From the NCBI GenBank assembly GCA_950295325.1, contig OX485805.1, positions 30,367,501 to 30,431,500 of the forward strand: a DNA stretch of 64,000 nucleotides, written 5' to 3'. The translations under genes were made by a program, and so were the position numbers. This document shows positions 38,218 to 50,767 of the stretch, piece by piece. This DNA comes from Polytrichum commune (taxonomy: Eukaryota; Streptophyta; Polytrichopsida; Polytrichales; Polytrichaceae). The notes under the pieces were generated by a model. That model saw nothing but the letters and a program-made list of their open reading frames with translations. It was not told the DNA's origin and did not search any database. How positions within the stretch are numbered: position 1 is the stretch's first letter; each line of letters begins with the position of its first letter.

Positions 38218-38320
38218 AGATAGAAACTCCGGTCCCTTTTTAGCAAGGGGCCGGCGTGAATGAAGTGTCCGTTCGTAATGCCAATGACCCGATGCCCACT
38301 GGACAAGGGGACATTGGGAC
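38218..38320 (+). repeat. Short GC-richer dispersed repeat D, copy 1
   Basis: Contains 'gatagaaactccggtccc', 'ggggccggcgtgaatgaagt', 'ccaatgacccgatgcccac' and 'ggacaagggg'. It parallels 51948-52040. The local GC is well above the background. Confidence 0.75.
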
Positions 38321-38814
38321 AATACTACTCTCCCCTTCCGAGGATGGACACTATAGTGACACACTATACTAGTATGGTAATAACCTACTTTGATAGTCCA
38401 CTCACATAAATTGCCATAATAATAATGTAGAAAGTAATGGGAAGGTTTTGGGTTTTGCGTTCATGTTATAGGTCCTCTACACGCACTACAACGATCATGG
38501 GTCATTGCCATTGGTTCTTTGTCAATGTGAGGTAGATTGAAGGTATCCGATTTTTTTTTATGCTAATGCTCTTTGTCCACTGGACTTTGCTTAAAAGCAT
38601 CTATCTATGTTAAAAACCCTAAACCGGTTTGCTTTCAGACCGAGCAGGGTGTGAACTGGTTCCCATGCCTATCTACCTATACATGTTTATCATTTTAGCA
38701 TACTTGGAGTCCACCTGGACAACAACGACCAATTTTTTAATTAGAGCTTTGCAAATGTTGTCAAATAGTAAGGGAGGCGTGCCTTTGTATGGATATTTAT
38801 CTTTCTACGCCCAC

Positions 38815-39075
38815 TTCTTGTAGGATATGAAACACTTTATTAGTGCGAGGTGATTATCCATATCATGGCCGTAGTCAAATGCCTCATACCTTTCACAACT
38901 TGTATAAATGTCGTATTCACTGTCAAAGTGAAGACTCTTGCGCTCATTAAATAGGTCCACCAATCATGTTGATTGTGTGAGCCTACAATGGCTAACATAT
39001 TCTGAGCACATAGTCCAATCTCAATCAAGACCATGTCTTTCTGGTGCCAATTCTTGGATCCACACATATATAAGT
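38815..39075 (-). repeat. Dispersed repeat family B, inverted copy
   Basis: Reads 'cttgtaggatatgaaacac', 'tagtgcgaggtgattatcc', 'tcgtattcactgtcaaagtgaag', 'catgttgattgtgtgagcc' and then 'ccacacatatataagtgtcc', the reverse complement order of the 39285 copy 210 bp away. Confidence 0.8.
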
Positions 39076-39284
39076 GTCCAAATGATTGTGGTGTGTCGAT
39101 TTAGGCATGTCTACTTCATTGCCCCTTCGCTCACTTAACAAATTCAAGATGTTTCAAACTTTATTTTGTAGATTTTGGTGCACACCACGAGAAGTTGCAA
39201 TCTAGTGGTTGGAGCCTTCCAGGGTTGCAGGCGTTGTCCAAATAGATGTGCATGATTCAATGCCTGGTCTTAAACATGCACCTA

Positions 39285-39620
39285 TATTTGAGTGATGTTT
39301 GGTTGGGTGTGAATCTAAGAATGGACACCAAAAAAGACACATGTTGAGAAGAGATTAGAGTACATGCTCAATAGTCAACATAATCTAGATGCAATAGTCA
39401 ACATAATTGGGGAGACCTATATCTCTCTCAATAATTGAGAAAATACTCACTTTGATAACGAATAAGATATTCATACAAAATTTGATACACACAATAAAAG
39501 TTGTTGTAGGCATGAACTAGATTTGTTAATCATCTCACGCCAATTATGGCTTTCATATCCTACGAGAAGTGGGCTTAGAGAGAAAAGTGTCCTTTTAAAA
39601 CCCGCTTACCTTACCACCAA
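39285..39620 (+). repeat. Dispersed repeat family B, near full-length copy
   Basis: It runs from 'atttgagtgatgtttggttg' through 'gaagagattagag', 'gataacgaataagatattca' and 'ttgttaatcatctcac' to 'catatcctacgagaagtggg' and 'aaaagtgtcc'. It carries a small internal duplication: 'aatagtcaacataat' occurs twice, at 39370 and 39400. Confidence 0.83.
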
Positions 39621-39933
39621 AGAATGCAAGTTTTTATTTAACGAGCATTGCTCTCAACTAAAGGTGGCTCGAGGCTGACCTTAGTTAAAACACACAGTGG
39701 GTGTTAAACACCCCCCCCTACAAGCTTTTCGGGGGAGGCAGATATGGGCAGGGGCAACCCCCATAAAGAAATCGAGATTTTCTAGACCCAACCGAAAACT
39801 TCTCCCCGCCCCACCCAACTTCAAAAAAACCATTACCCTTGCATTCCTTGTGACCAATTATTCACAAATCCCATATTAAGTGCACTTCACCTTCAAGGTC
39901 CAAAATCCCATATACATGTTTGTGTGCAGCGAC

Positions 39934-40443
39934 GCTATCTTGTGAGCGGTGAGCAGAAAATTTGAAACTTTTGAAAAAAAAATGATTTAAAAAAAAAATC
40001 ATAATATTTGACTTAATTCTTACACCGAGTAGGACTCTTCGTATAGTTTCTTTACAAATATGACTAAAAGTAGATGGTATGTTTAAATGTGGATGGTGCC
40101 TATAACCGTGGAGTGGAAGAAATTATAAACTTTTGAAAAAACCATCCATAAAAAAAAACAAAAAAAACGAAAAAAAAATTTAGAAAAAAAACTTCCAAAA
40201 TAATAGGGAACATAAAATAAGGGATAAGAATGTAAATTAAAATTTTAAGTATTTATCCACGAAAACTCAAAAAAAAGAAAACAGATAATAAAAAAAATGA
40301 TATGCAGATTTTATAGAATGAAACCATAAATTCTCCACGGTCATAGGGTCTATATCATACATTTCATTGAAAAACTTGAAGAATAAAAATTCAAATTTTC
40401 TGCTCACGGCTCACTGCTCACCGCTCACCGCTCACAAGATAGC
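39934..40443. mobile_element. 510-bp terminal-inverted-repeat element with GTGAGCG minisatellite ends
   Basis: The left end GCTATCTTGTGAGCGGTGAG followed by CAGAAAATTTGAA is mirrored at the right by TTCAAATTTTCTGCTCACGG ... CTCACAAGATAGC. The right arm carries four tandem variants of the 7-bp unit GCTCACC/G/T where the left carries two. The interior is A-rich with runs of A8-A9 and no ORF. No clear target duplication is visible at the edges. The long TIRs fit a Mutator- or hAT-like non-autonomous element, but the superfamily is undecided. Confidence 0.85.
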
Positions 40444-40690
40444 ATTCCTGGTTTGTGTGTACTTCCACCAGTGATCGGGGAGATTTTTGGGCATAATCGG
40501 TTGAGATCCTAGTGTTTGCAAGTCCAACCGGTTACATGTTGACATCTTTCGGTTTTCCTTTACTAAATTGAAGTATATTCCATAAATTCCTCTAAAACGA
40601 TAGGTAATTTTCCTATAGTCTTGAACTTCAACCACTTATTTCTCAAACTCAACTGGTTCATCTGTAATTAACTGTTGGTTCTCCCCAATC
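40444..40690 (-). repeat. Repeat family E copy with a 67-codon open frame on the minus strand
   Basis: The DNA reads 'agatttttgggcataatcgg', 'ccaaccggttacatgttgac' and 'tcaactggttcatctgtaat'. The minus frame contains 'KITYRFRGIYGIYFNL', 'NRLDLQTLGSQPIMPKNLPD' and 'HWWKYTQ'. It abuts the right end of the 510-bp TIR element at 40443. The product is unknown. Confidence 0.6.
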
Positions 40691-42978
40691 ATAGACTTCC
40701 ACATAGTAAAGAAGCAATTGATTGGGATTTCATTCCGAAAGTGAAAGTGTCAATAAAACATGTCATGAACTCGGAAGTCAAAAAATTACAAAATCCTCAT
40801 TAGCGTTGATTTTATAACGTTTGTGACTTACCACTTGAAGGAGTCTTTGTCATTCTAAATTGAAGCTTAAATTAGTTTACTGATTTTAGTATGTATCACA
40901 AGGATACTCAACATACTATTAACTATTAAATTCCTAGTATTAGCTGGAATAAGGTTGGGGCTCTTACCTTACTACTTCTGGTGTTAAGCCCCACTAAGCA
41001 AGGATGCCATGGAGGCTCGGAACTACACTAAATATGATTCAAAGGGAACAGTCTGCATTTTTTCACTAGTTTTTGGAAGTTTGGACATAGTCTCGGTTTT
41101 TTGGCTTTCAAAAATTCATATGAAATCCAACAAAACTAAATGCTCCAATAAGAGACTTTGCACATCCGCATAAGTATAAGGCTAATCAATGTAAATCTAA
41201 GTACTCAAACAAAGCAATAAATTGAACTTTAAATCATTCACGCCAAACTATTACTAACAAGAGGTCAAGCCCTCTTCAAGGCCAACTAGCCTTGGCTCCT
41301 AACCTTACACCCATGCACACACACGTGCTCCCATCTTGTTTCCCACGCACCCACACTTATAACACGTGGGGTGTCAAGGAGCACGAAGGAAAGAAATGAT
41401 GAGTGAGGGAAGAACGAGGTCTTAAATAGCAAAGAAGAGGAGAGGGCATGAGGTAAGGATAGGGTGAGAGGATTAGAGCCTCCAATTACAACCCCTTAAC
41501 CTTCTCCTTCTAAGTAGGGACTCATCCCATCCACAAGGCTCTTCTATTCCTAAACCAACAAGGTGGATCCTAATGTGGGCATTTAACCCGCGGATCCCCT
41601 CTCGCCTCACCTTACTCCATACTCACCTAGTCAAGGCATTACCTCATTGAACTTAAACCTTGAGGCAATCATACAACGCCCTCTAATGTCTAAACTTAAT
41701 TCACACCACACTTCACTCTTTTTATATTTTTGTAAATAATTAATAACCGTTAAAACATAACTTCTAATGGTCTCAAAGACTTAAGAACACATGTGGGCAC
41801 CATTTTGGGCTCACACATACGCTAGAACCCCAAACTTTAGGGTCAAGTGGGCAGAGAGCCTAAGAGATTTGGATATCTTAAATCTACTTCATAGTGACAA
41901 AGAACTAGGGACAACGACCCATGATCCTTGTGGTGACATAGGTAATTTTTGTTGCAAAAAATCACGTATAACTAAGAACATTAGAGTTATTCATAAAAGG
42001 TAGTCTTGACTTCCTCATCGCACTCACTTGTTATGACTTAACGACCCTCCTCTTTTTGAGGGGCAAAGAAATTCAATTGCCTAAGGAAGAAGGGAATAAT
42101 AATAAGTTTTTTTCTTAGCTCTTGCTCTTGGTTATAGGATTGAATGGGGCATATCATGGGTGGGAAGTTAATTATCTTCAACTACGGTGTAAGCACCCTA
42201 TGCTAAATATCGTGTACTATGCCCTATACCAAAAGATAGAGTCTTGCATCTTTGAATGAGCTTCAAAACATCATGCATGTGAAACCTATAAATGAACCTA
42301 TTCGTGATATATTTGTATAGCTATATACGTATCCTAAAAAACCATGGGCCAAAACAAACATCTGAAACCACTATAAAACATAAATTTATGTTCAAACAAA
42401 GTATGGTTATTTCAAGATAATACAAAATGTACATTCAAATTAGGACATACTTCGTAAATAACTCAAAATGGTTGAAATTTCATCTAAGTTGTGCAATAAT
42501 TCTTTGGGCTTTGGTGTTCAGGTTTAGAGTCCTGATATGGTGACCTTTTAGTGTTTCATAGTACTTGGTATCATGCGCCATAGTGGAGGCAAAAAAATTG
42601 GTAATTCAAAATCTAGCAAGAGCTTCTAACTAAATAGGTAGATGCAATAGGATCATCACAATGTTGATGAATATGAAAACAACTTTGAAACCATTCATTG
42701 ATCAAATTATAAAAAAGATGCTTTTGGCGTATTATTGAAAAATGGTCTAACCTTGTCACGACTCATCCAAATCCCCCCCCCCATGATTGGGTGGACCATA
42801 GTTGATAGGGTGTGGATCAACGCAGTGGATGAGTGGTGGCAGGAACGGAGGAGATCAGGGGAGGAGGGTTGCATCGGTCAAATCCGATGGTCAAGAAAGC
42901 ACAGGCAACGTGGTCTCACCAGAAGCCAGAAGTTGCTTTCATCGCCCATAGACTTCTTCTCGAAAATCAAGTGATAAG
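40691..42978. other. Intergenic, no gene recognised
   Basis: Includes a C-richer strip at 41280-41640 with ACGTG words (cacacacgtgctccc, aacacgtgggg) and a 10-C run at 42773. No coding domain or exon chain was found. Confidence 0.45.
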
Positions 42979-43042
42979 AAGGTCACCCATCCGAGTACTA
43001 TTCTAGCCCAAGATGGCTTAATTTGGAGCTCATGTGGGATCC
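42979..43042 (-). pseudogene. 5S rRNA-derived fragment
   Basis: Read on the minus strand, the segment from GGATCCCACATGAGCTCC through ATTAAGC...CTTGGGC, AGTACTCGGATGGGTGACCT matches the central and 3' part of plant 5S rRNA (the region with the internal control element) with few mismatches. The 5' and extreme 3' parts of 5S are absent or unrecognisable. Either it is a decayed 5S pseudogene or the 5S-like block of a Cassandra-type TRIM LTR. A word close to the usual initiator-Met tRNA primer site ('tggtatcatgcgcc') occurs at 42567 on the plus strand, the wrong strand for simple pairing, so the TRIM reading is not proven. Confidence 0.78.
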
Positions 43043-43639
43043 ATATCGAGGCCTTGGGTTCAACCCTTACAGGTCGAGGCATGTGTGTTTTGTTTGTGTA
43101 GTCATCGTTGCCTGACAATACCAACATAGACAATTACATTATAATATTTTGATTTTGGTCACGTGGATAGTTAAAATTTTACGTGGACAATCCCAACTCT
43201 ACAAGACTTACATCCGTACATTCGAGTTTACTATTCGAAGTTTGCTAAATTGGATTTAAGCAATGTTGGGGTCATTTTACTTTGGTCTCGAGGGGTTAAG
43301 CCACCCTTTTGGTTACCGGTATCTAAACAATTGTTGTATCCTTGTAAGATTCAAGTCAAACTCATCGATTTTATGATACATATAATATTTTCAAGTATTT
43401 CAATGTGTGTCCCATAGTGGCATGATATCTTCCCAGTGGCTTAGGATTTGTGTTGCTCGAGTATAGGGGTCCAATAAGAACCTACCCCCTATAGGTTTAT
43501 GGGTGATTTATTCCAACCTAATCTCACTGGACCAATTTAGGATTTATGAAGTTGATTATAGGGTCAAATATTCATCTAAAATGAGCATTTGAGTTGTAAG
43601 AGGTTCCCAACATTTTCACCCTCAACTTAATGTAAGTGG

Positions 43640-44000
43640 ACAACTTAAGCCCAATTCATGCAAGATGATTGACAAAACCAAATTGTGGTCGTAGTCATTT
43701 TCCTCATGATTTTTGGATTTTATGAGAAAATATTACTCGTTATCGAAGTAGGGGGCAAGTGAAGATTCTCAAGCTCATTGACTAGTCACATGGGTCAATC
43801 CTCCCCTCCCCCCAAACAAAAAGAAAAGAAATGAAAAGGAACAACCACTATGGTGACAATTGAGCCTAGAATGGTAAACAAATCTTAAACATGTAGTCCA
43901 ATCCTTTTGAAAGACAATTTTTTTGGCATATGTTCTTAAATCCACATATAACCACACACCACTCAAATATAGTTGTATGATTAAGAAAAATAAACGAGTT
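43640..44000 (-). repeat. Dispersed repeat family B, inverted copy
   Basis: Reads 'caagatgattgacaaaacc', 'tcctcatgatttttggatt', 'cgttatcgaagta', 'gagcctagaatggtaaac' and 'ccacactcaaatatagttg'-type words in family B order. Confidence 0.75.
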
Positions 44001-46860
44001 GTGGCTTGATTGCAACATACGTACGCCAACTTGGATGGTACTGCATAGCATTCCAAGCTCTTTGTTGCCACCATGGAGCCATGTCATATCTTCTCCAAGC
44101 CCCTACTCGGTATGAAGATTTTATAAAGTTTCAAGCATAGATGGGTGCAAGTCTTGTTCAAATATATGTTCATTTGAAAGGGAACAATGTGTTGAAGTTC
44201 TTTGCAAAGCACGTAGAAAGTCACTAAGACTTAAAAAGGAGAAGCATATTTCTCTTGCCTGTGGGTGTTGCTCATTGCAAGGATCCAACATCTTTAGTAG
44301 TGTGAGCGATGACCCCCCGAATCAAACATGTTTCAAATTGGCATTCAAGCTCATAATGAGAGACACTCATCGTATAGTTAACGAATATTGACCACCTCTA
44401 GAATAGGCAAATGAACTCCAAATTTGGATATTGAAATCTCAAATGCGTGTTTTGAATGTATGAAAATGCTTTTGGTTTTATTGAGGACCTATCATCCATC
44501 CCATCATCCAAATTTAGAATAAAACATATTTTCAATAGCTACTCCAACTTGGAAACTTTAACTTTGCAACCATTGGATCTTCTCATACTTGGTTGAAACA
44601 AAGAGAGTTTTTTTTTCTTTCCAAATCTTCATAATGGAGTTGGTTTCCATATACAAGTGGTTGACCATAGAATATGTTGTTAATAGTGGGTTGAATTGCC
44701 CTTGACATCAAGAACGGTATAAGTTTCCAAGTTCATTGGAATGCATCCGATGGCAATCAAGAGCCAATGTCATAATTTGAAGGCTTTGAATTGCATTAGG
44801 TATGCAACTACAATAATAAGCAATGGTGTTTAGAGCTAGTTGAGAAATCGTTCATGGGAAGCTCAAAATTGGGAAATTGTGATTCTTATTTTGAAATCGC
44901 AAACCTTTGGTATTTCAAAATGCCATATGTTGAAATGTTAGAAATCACCTTTAAGGCTTGTGTTCTCCACTTATAGTAATTATAACCCAAAATGCCTAAG
45001 AAGCCAAAGATTGGTTAGGAACATTCTTCAAAGATTCTTTTCTCAACTTTTAAGACAAGTTTATTTTAAAGTTAAAAATTTGTAAGGTTTTCATTATTAT
45101 TGCACTTTGAATTCATATTTCTTAGACCTAAAATGGTGTGGAATACGTCGATGAAAGTGATCCTTATTCCAACCATATAGATGCAATCTAAACTTCACCC
45201 TTTACAACTTTACTTTGTATGTAACTTCAAATACGATCTCCAACTGGTGATTAAAATACATCTTTAAATTTGAGTTGGGCCCTTGTGCATTAGGGGGTTC
45301 ATTGTGCATTCAATCCTCTAGTTTAAGAGCCAAAATTTAATTGTAAGTACTATCAAAATAAACCAATCCATTACACGTGCCATGTTAATGAGAAAATCAC
45401 GAGCTTAGATTTCTTACACAATCATGGAGGGAAGAAATTTATTGCATTAGAGCGTGTACCTCCCTCCATCCAACATAAAAAGTGATCTCCTATAGGTTTG
45501 TCATTGATGCATCGCAAATGACTTGGGTGAGACTAATTATGAATCTTTAAAGACAATTTTGGTGTCAAGTGTATGTATATATATCCCATTGGTGGGTCAC
45601 TTAGTGCATTTTACAACAAATGATGTGCGGCATAATATAGGGAGGATTAAGTGCATTCGAAATACAAATTATAAAGGAATTTTAAATAAGGAAGGGTCCA
45701 TTAAAAGTAGGCAATCCCGTTATAAGTAAAGTAGACATGTATAGAATGTAGACTGCTACTTTTTTATTAGAGCTAATATAGGGGTTGAATTCTAGGATCT
45801 TAGGGTTTATGTTTTAATACAATCTAGAATTGGGAGCTAGAAGGATTTTGGATTCGCAAGAGGTTGTTAGATTTTGAGGTTGTCGCTCTTTTTTGTACCC
45901 CTATAGGAATTTGTCCTATAGGGCGGGTGTTGCGTTTTTAGCAGACAACCACTTTTTTTGGGTGAATACACGTGCACTATTTCAATGCATGTGGTGTATG
46001 ATATTTTAGTTGTTGATATGGTTGTGCATGATATGCAAATATCATGTGGTTGTGTTTTGTCATAAGTCCCTTTGAAGTTCATGACTTTAGCACTTTTATT
46101 TGCAATAATATGTAGTTTGTATGTATGGACATGGATTACTTTTTATTACTTAAAATGAACATCGAATGTAATAAATTGCATTGGCATGGAAAATATAAGT
46201 AATGATAGGGTGCAAACAAATGGGTCGTCTTAGAGAATTAATAATTATAGGGAACCTTTACTTCATGCCTTGGAAGCAAATTGCCCCTACACAAATACCC
46301 CTCCGCTGCACGTGGCGTACAAAAATCCCATAGAGAGAGCCACCCGTGCCAATATCATCTATGTCACATACTATTTCAAGACTTTTATGTTGGATGAATG
46401 AAAGGTACACTCATATGCGATAACTCCCTCTCCCTCCCACAATCATGCCAATTGTTGTATCATTACGATGTCATAAGATATGTCGGCCTAGAACGGATGT
46501 TTTTTCTTAAATCGTTACCAATTTAAGTTACACGGGTATTATTCAATTACTTTTCTTAATCACACCATTCCTACCCTGCATTTGATTGACGTGTGATTCA
46601 GCGAAGACCAACAAACAAACACCATAACGACACATGTTTAAAAGAGATCAAACTATGTCTTCAAATTTCATTAACTACTGCACACTCAACAACAAACATA
46701 ACTCGGAGGACCTACGTTTGCAAGCAAGCAAGCAACAAACACGCACCTCCCGATAACCATGTTGCATCGTGGACTCACTACACAACACAAGTTCCGTCGT
46801 GTCAAAAACATAACCATAAGAAATCGGAGAACGCTAAAAACGAACCGAATAACACCCACA
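44001..46860. other. Intergenic, no feature recognised
   Basis: AT-rich DNA. A diverged family B-like stretch may lie at 46590-46720 ('aacaaacaccataacgacac', 'catgtttaaaagagat'), but it was too decayed to bound. Confidence 0.45.
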
Positions 46861-46867
46861 TATCTTT

Positions 46868-46891
46868 AAACCCTAAACCCTAAACCCTAAA
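46868..46891. repeat. Interstitial telomere-type AAACCCT repeat (3 units)
   Basis: Three uninterrupted AAACCCT units. Shorter versions occur at 2734-2748 (CCCTAA type), 11562-11577 and 15935-15952. They are too short to be a telomere; they may be telo-box words or degenerate insertions. Confidence 0.8.
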
Positions 46892-47262
46892 TCTTCGTTC
46901 TTAAAGTGAAGAGACTCACTACACTTCAGAAGATGCTGACCACTTTACACCCAAGAAGTGTCCATTTTAGGATTTCCCAAGTTGCACAAGAATTGTGAGT
47001 GAATTCACCCTACAAATCCATCAACATCGGGGATGGAGACCGACGAGACTTTTATTCATATAAGAAATTGGCAAAGGACTCGTGCTTTTGTTGGTGTTTT
47101 TGTGTGTGTGTGTGTGTTTGTGTACTTGAGCAACTCCACCATGCGGGAGGTGTGTGAACCAAATGACCCAAAGAAACATTTTAGGTTACGGGCGACGGGT
47201 CCCCTTATTGGTACTTGGAATTTCATGAGTAACTTAGTACGGAGGTGGATGCCGCTAAAACC

Positions 47263-47440
47263 GTCACTTTAAGCACCGACCGTATGTGATGTGTGCTATT
47301 GTTATATTCACGAGTTTTGAGTAAGTCTCTTTTAGCAATGGACACGAGACATTTATTTCTAATGCACCAAAACATGTCTTATTTGAGTTTGGCATGCAAA
47401 AGTTGTAGGAGTTCAAAATTTGATTGATAGAAGATCATCA
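47263..47440 (+). repeat. Direct repeat G, left member (~175 bp)
   Basis: It runs from 'tcactttaagcaccgaccgt' through 'tattcacgagttttgagtaa', 'ctaatgcaccaaaacatgtc' and 'ggcatgcaaaagttgtagg'. It is nearly identical to 48130-48305. Short related words recur at 60390-60420. Confidence 0.87.
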
Positions 47441-47651
47441 TGCATTGGTAGCTTGATGATGTTACGAAAGTGGGCATTCTTGAACATGACATGTGTTTCT
47501 TATAGTGTAAGATTTTTAGGGTGTTGGTGTAGAGTGGGGTGTTGGTTTTAGCACCATCTACTTTAGTACCCCTCTCTCATATTCGGTCCTTCACTTGACT
47601 CGTAAGTGCCTAAGAAACCCAAATGTGCCAAAATGTATGTGATTTTTTTTT

Positions 47652-47666
47652 GGGGGGGGGGGGGGG
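47652..47666. repeat. Poly(G) run (15 G)
   Basis: An uninterrupted G run preceded by poly(T). Similar homopolymers occur at 49087-49100 (14 G) and 56164-56177 (14 C). Confidence 0.9.
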
Positions 47667-48070
47667 TTAGTTAATTGTGTTGTATTTATATTTTCTGACA
47701 GTTTAGTAAGTTAGGTGCTAGAAGATTTGGAATACATAAGCGAATTTTAAAATTTTAAAGAATCAGACTAGATAAGAGACCTTGGGGATTTTTTTTCAAG
47801 AGTTTAACCGGTTGGCTTAGGGGGTTTAGGGAGTAAACCGTTGGCAGGCATGTTCCCTCTCATTTTGGAATTATGCACCAAAGTTTTTCTTTAATTTTTT
47901 CTCTCCCACATTTGCTACTAGGATTGTGATTTGGAGGTCTACAAGTGCCTTTATCAACAAATTCAAATTTGATTTGACAATGTCTAGTTTCCATAGCAAG
48001 GGCCTTCCACAATTTCAAATGCGGCATTTCATGAAGTTGTAAGCAAATTTGTTTAGTTGCTAAACCACGC

Positions 48071-48071
<1 letters not shown>

Positions 48072-48102
<31 letters not shown>
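48072..48102. repeat. Poly(A) tract (31 A)
   Basis: An uninterrupted A run located between the two 175-bp direct repeats. It could be the tail of a retroposed insertion, but no parent transcript was recognised upstream. Confidence 0.9.
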
Positions 48103-48106
<4 letters not shown>

Positions 48107-48129
48107 GCAGATTAAAGATGTAGAAAACT

Positions 48130-48305
48130 GTCACTTTAAGCACTAACCGTATGTGATGTGTGCTATTATTATATTCACGAGTTTTGAATAACTCTCTTTT
48201 AGCAATCGACATGAGACACTTATTTCTAATGCACCAAAACATGTCTTATTTGAGTTGGCATGCAAAAGTTGCAAGAATTCAATATTTTATTGGTACTTGA
48301 TAGAA
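48130..48305 (+). repeat. Direct repeat G, right member (~175 bp)
   Basis: Matches 47263-47440 with only scattered substitutions ('tcactttaagcactaaccgt', 'ctaatgcaccaaaacatgtc'). The 690 bp between contain poly(G), poly(A) and no coding domains. Confidence 0.87.
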
Positions 48306-48306
48306 A

Positions 48307-48615
48307 TTGAATCCTTCTATGTTTAAAATACTTGGTGGCATGTTCGAGCATGTTGTTTGCCAAACATCCTTTGATGTGGTGGAGGTTATAGATATAACCT
48401 ACGTTGTGTACATTGCTACTCTAACTAAGGGGAAAATAGAAACAAATGAGGTATGTAGAAAGTGTCAGGATGTATGGGCCTTATCCCATCCTTGGGCATA
48501 TACGATTAAAGGAGTTGGTGACAATGTGGACCGAGTGAAGTACATTGTGTATAGTCTTGTGAATGGTCGGGATGTGACTATGGGAGCCAAATCATATACT
48601 CTAGAAACATACTAG
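48307..48615 (+). CDS. Isolated 102-codon open frame, probably not a gene
   Basis: It opens with ATG after direct repeat G and encodes a mixed-composition sequence with one CRKC pair. I see no recognisable domain, no supporting splice context and no second copy in the window. The composition is not biased, so it is kept as a low-confidence hypothetical. Confidence 0.12.
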   Translation: MNPSMFKILGGMFEHVVCQTSFDVVEVIDITYVVYIATLTKGKIETNEVCRKCQDVWALSHPWAYTIKGVGDNVDRVKYIVYSLVNGRDVTMGAKSYTLETY

Positions 48616-49884
48616 TAAGAGACAAACAAAAACATATTTTCCTCACATCAATGTGAAGGGAGATGAATGGTATATCAACAAAAATTAACACCACCTAAGA
48701 GTTGTTGCCTCATACAACTCCCATAGCTTGGGTCAGCCCACTGTCTTGCAACATGTATGAACTTTGCTCCTTGCTTTTCTTGTTGGCCTTGCATATTTCC
48801 CATGTTGCAAATTTTTCAATTGTTGTTGGCACATTTATTTGGTTGTGGTTGGCCATTTCTTGCTTATTGTTGCATATTTTGGTGGTTGCTCGTTGTAGTA
48901 CCCTTATGTGGTTGTTGCTCGTTTGTGGGGCAATAACAATCCAAGTTTAAGGGTGACATGGCTCAAAAGATAAACCAATTTGCTATTGTTTCTCACATGC
49001 TACAAAATGGATGGCCTATGCTTCAGTACGAGTCTACGAGATCCCTAAACAAATGTCTAAAGGTGCCCCACCTGAGCATTAGGATTGGGGGGGGGGGGGG
49101 CAACAATGGTCTCCGGAGGAGGCTGGAGTGAATAGAGTGTATGTTCACAGAACATCCCTTGCTTGTTAGAATGTTGGTATGCTACTTTCACAAGTTGTCT
49201 GTGTACAAGGGCTTCTTGATGTCAAAGTGGTGGTTAGGGTTGCATAAGGTGGTTTGGGGTTACCGAGTCAGTGAGGTGTGAGTCGTGCCTTGTAAGTTGT
49301 GGATTCCGGACTGTGATTGTGGTAATACTTTGATTGAAGTTTTTGTGTTCTTCACACCTCATTGCCTGATTATTTGGAGTTGGTAACTTGGTAGCTGGTT
49401 GTGAAGTTTGAGGCTTTGAGAATGGAATATGCAATGTTTAGTTCAATCTGGAGGCTTTAATCTGTGACCAATGCAATGGAGGCAAGGTGTGAGGGAAATT
49501 TGTTTCTTGAGAACAATAGAAAACCAATAATGTTCTCACTATTATTTAAAATGTCGCTACAATTACTCTCTTTGGAATGTATGTTTTGCAATAGAAGTTG
49601 AAATAAAAAAAATCTCACATGTAGCCCATTCACCAGACTAAGCAAGACAAGTTGAAAAAAGATTCACTCCATCAATATAGTGCCAGCCATCTGCACCACA
49701 CAAAATCCCACATCATAGCCAACTGGTCAATAATTCCAAAAAGTAAAAAACAAAGGTTTGCTTGTAGTTTTTATTTTTATTACCTTTCCATTGGCTTAAT
49801 ATTGTTCTCTCTCTCTCTCCATACTATGTTTTTACTTGAACCTTAATGAACTGACATGGTATCAAAATATAACCCCAAAGAAAA

Positions 49885-50767
49885 ATACTTTAGGGTTAGG
49901 TAAAAGTTACCTAACAAATATCCACTATAGATCTAGTATGCTAAAATCTATGGTCAAGAATGGATACCTAATCCTATATCAAGTGAAAGGAAACGTATGA
50001 ACATTTTTTCAAAGGTTATGCCGCAAGTGGTTGTTTACCCTCAGTAACTTCTAGGATTATTGTAAGTGGTGCGGACTAGTAAAAGTGGGAGTTGTATGTA
50101 ATATGTTGCACATTTCGATCACATAAGGCTCAAATGGCTAAGGAACATGTAGAATACTCATTGGTAATATGTGTATTCTTCGTTATGAAATGTATGATCA
50201 TGCCGTACATGATTGTGTGACTTAGAATAACAATTGGGTCATGTTGTTATTCACCTCATGTACTAACCCTCTTTGTGGATTTGGTTGGTGGCATGGGCAC
50301 AAGTGAGGCATACCCTTCACAATTTTGACGGTAATCTTAGATTTTATATATCATCTTCTTTCAAAGATATGTATGTGTTGCTTAGATATTCCACAATATG
50401 ATTTGGAATGTAAAGCATTTTTGAGTTGTGTTCAAACTTTGAAGTACCCTTGAATACGTCTTATATTGAAATTGGTTTTGTAAACTTAGGATATGGAAGG
50501 CATTATATATGTTGCTTAAACATACAAGTATGAAACCTTGGTAGCTTAGATGGCTAAGGTTTTGACTTGTTTAGTAATATACCGAAATGAGATGATTACA
50601 ATAGTATGGAAATAGATGTGCAAAACTATGGTCATGAAGGGTGATCCCACCCACCCTCATGAGTTATGAAAGGCACATAGATATGTAAAAGAATAGATGG
50701 CCTCTAAACAAAAGGGTGTTTTAAGAAGCAACAAAGCTTGAAAGTAACCTTTGATAGACTCAATAAA

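Noticed and set aside
46868..46891. Possible telomere or telomere fusion point
   Set aside because: Only three AAACCCT units with no subtelomeric context. Short telo-type words are scattered in plant DNA.
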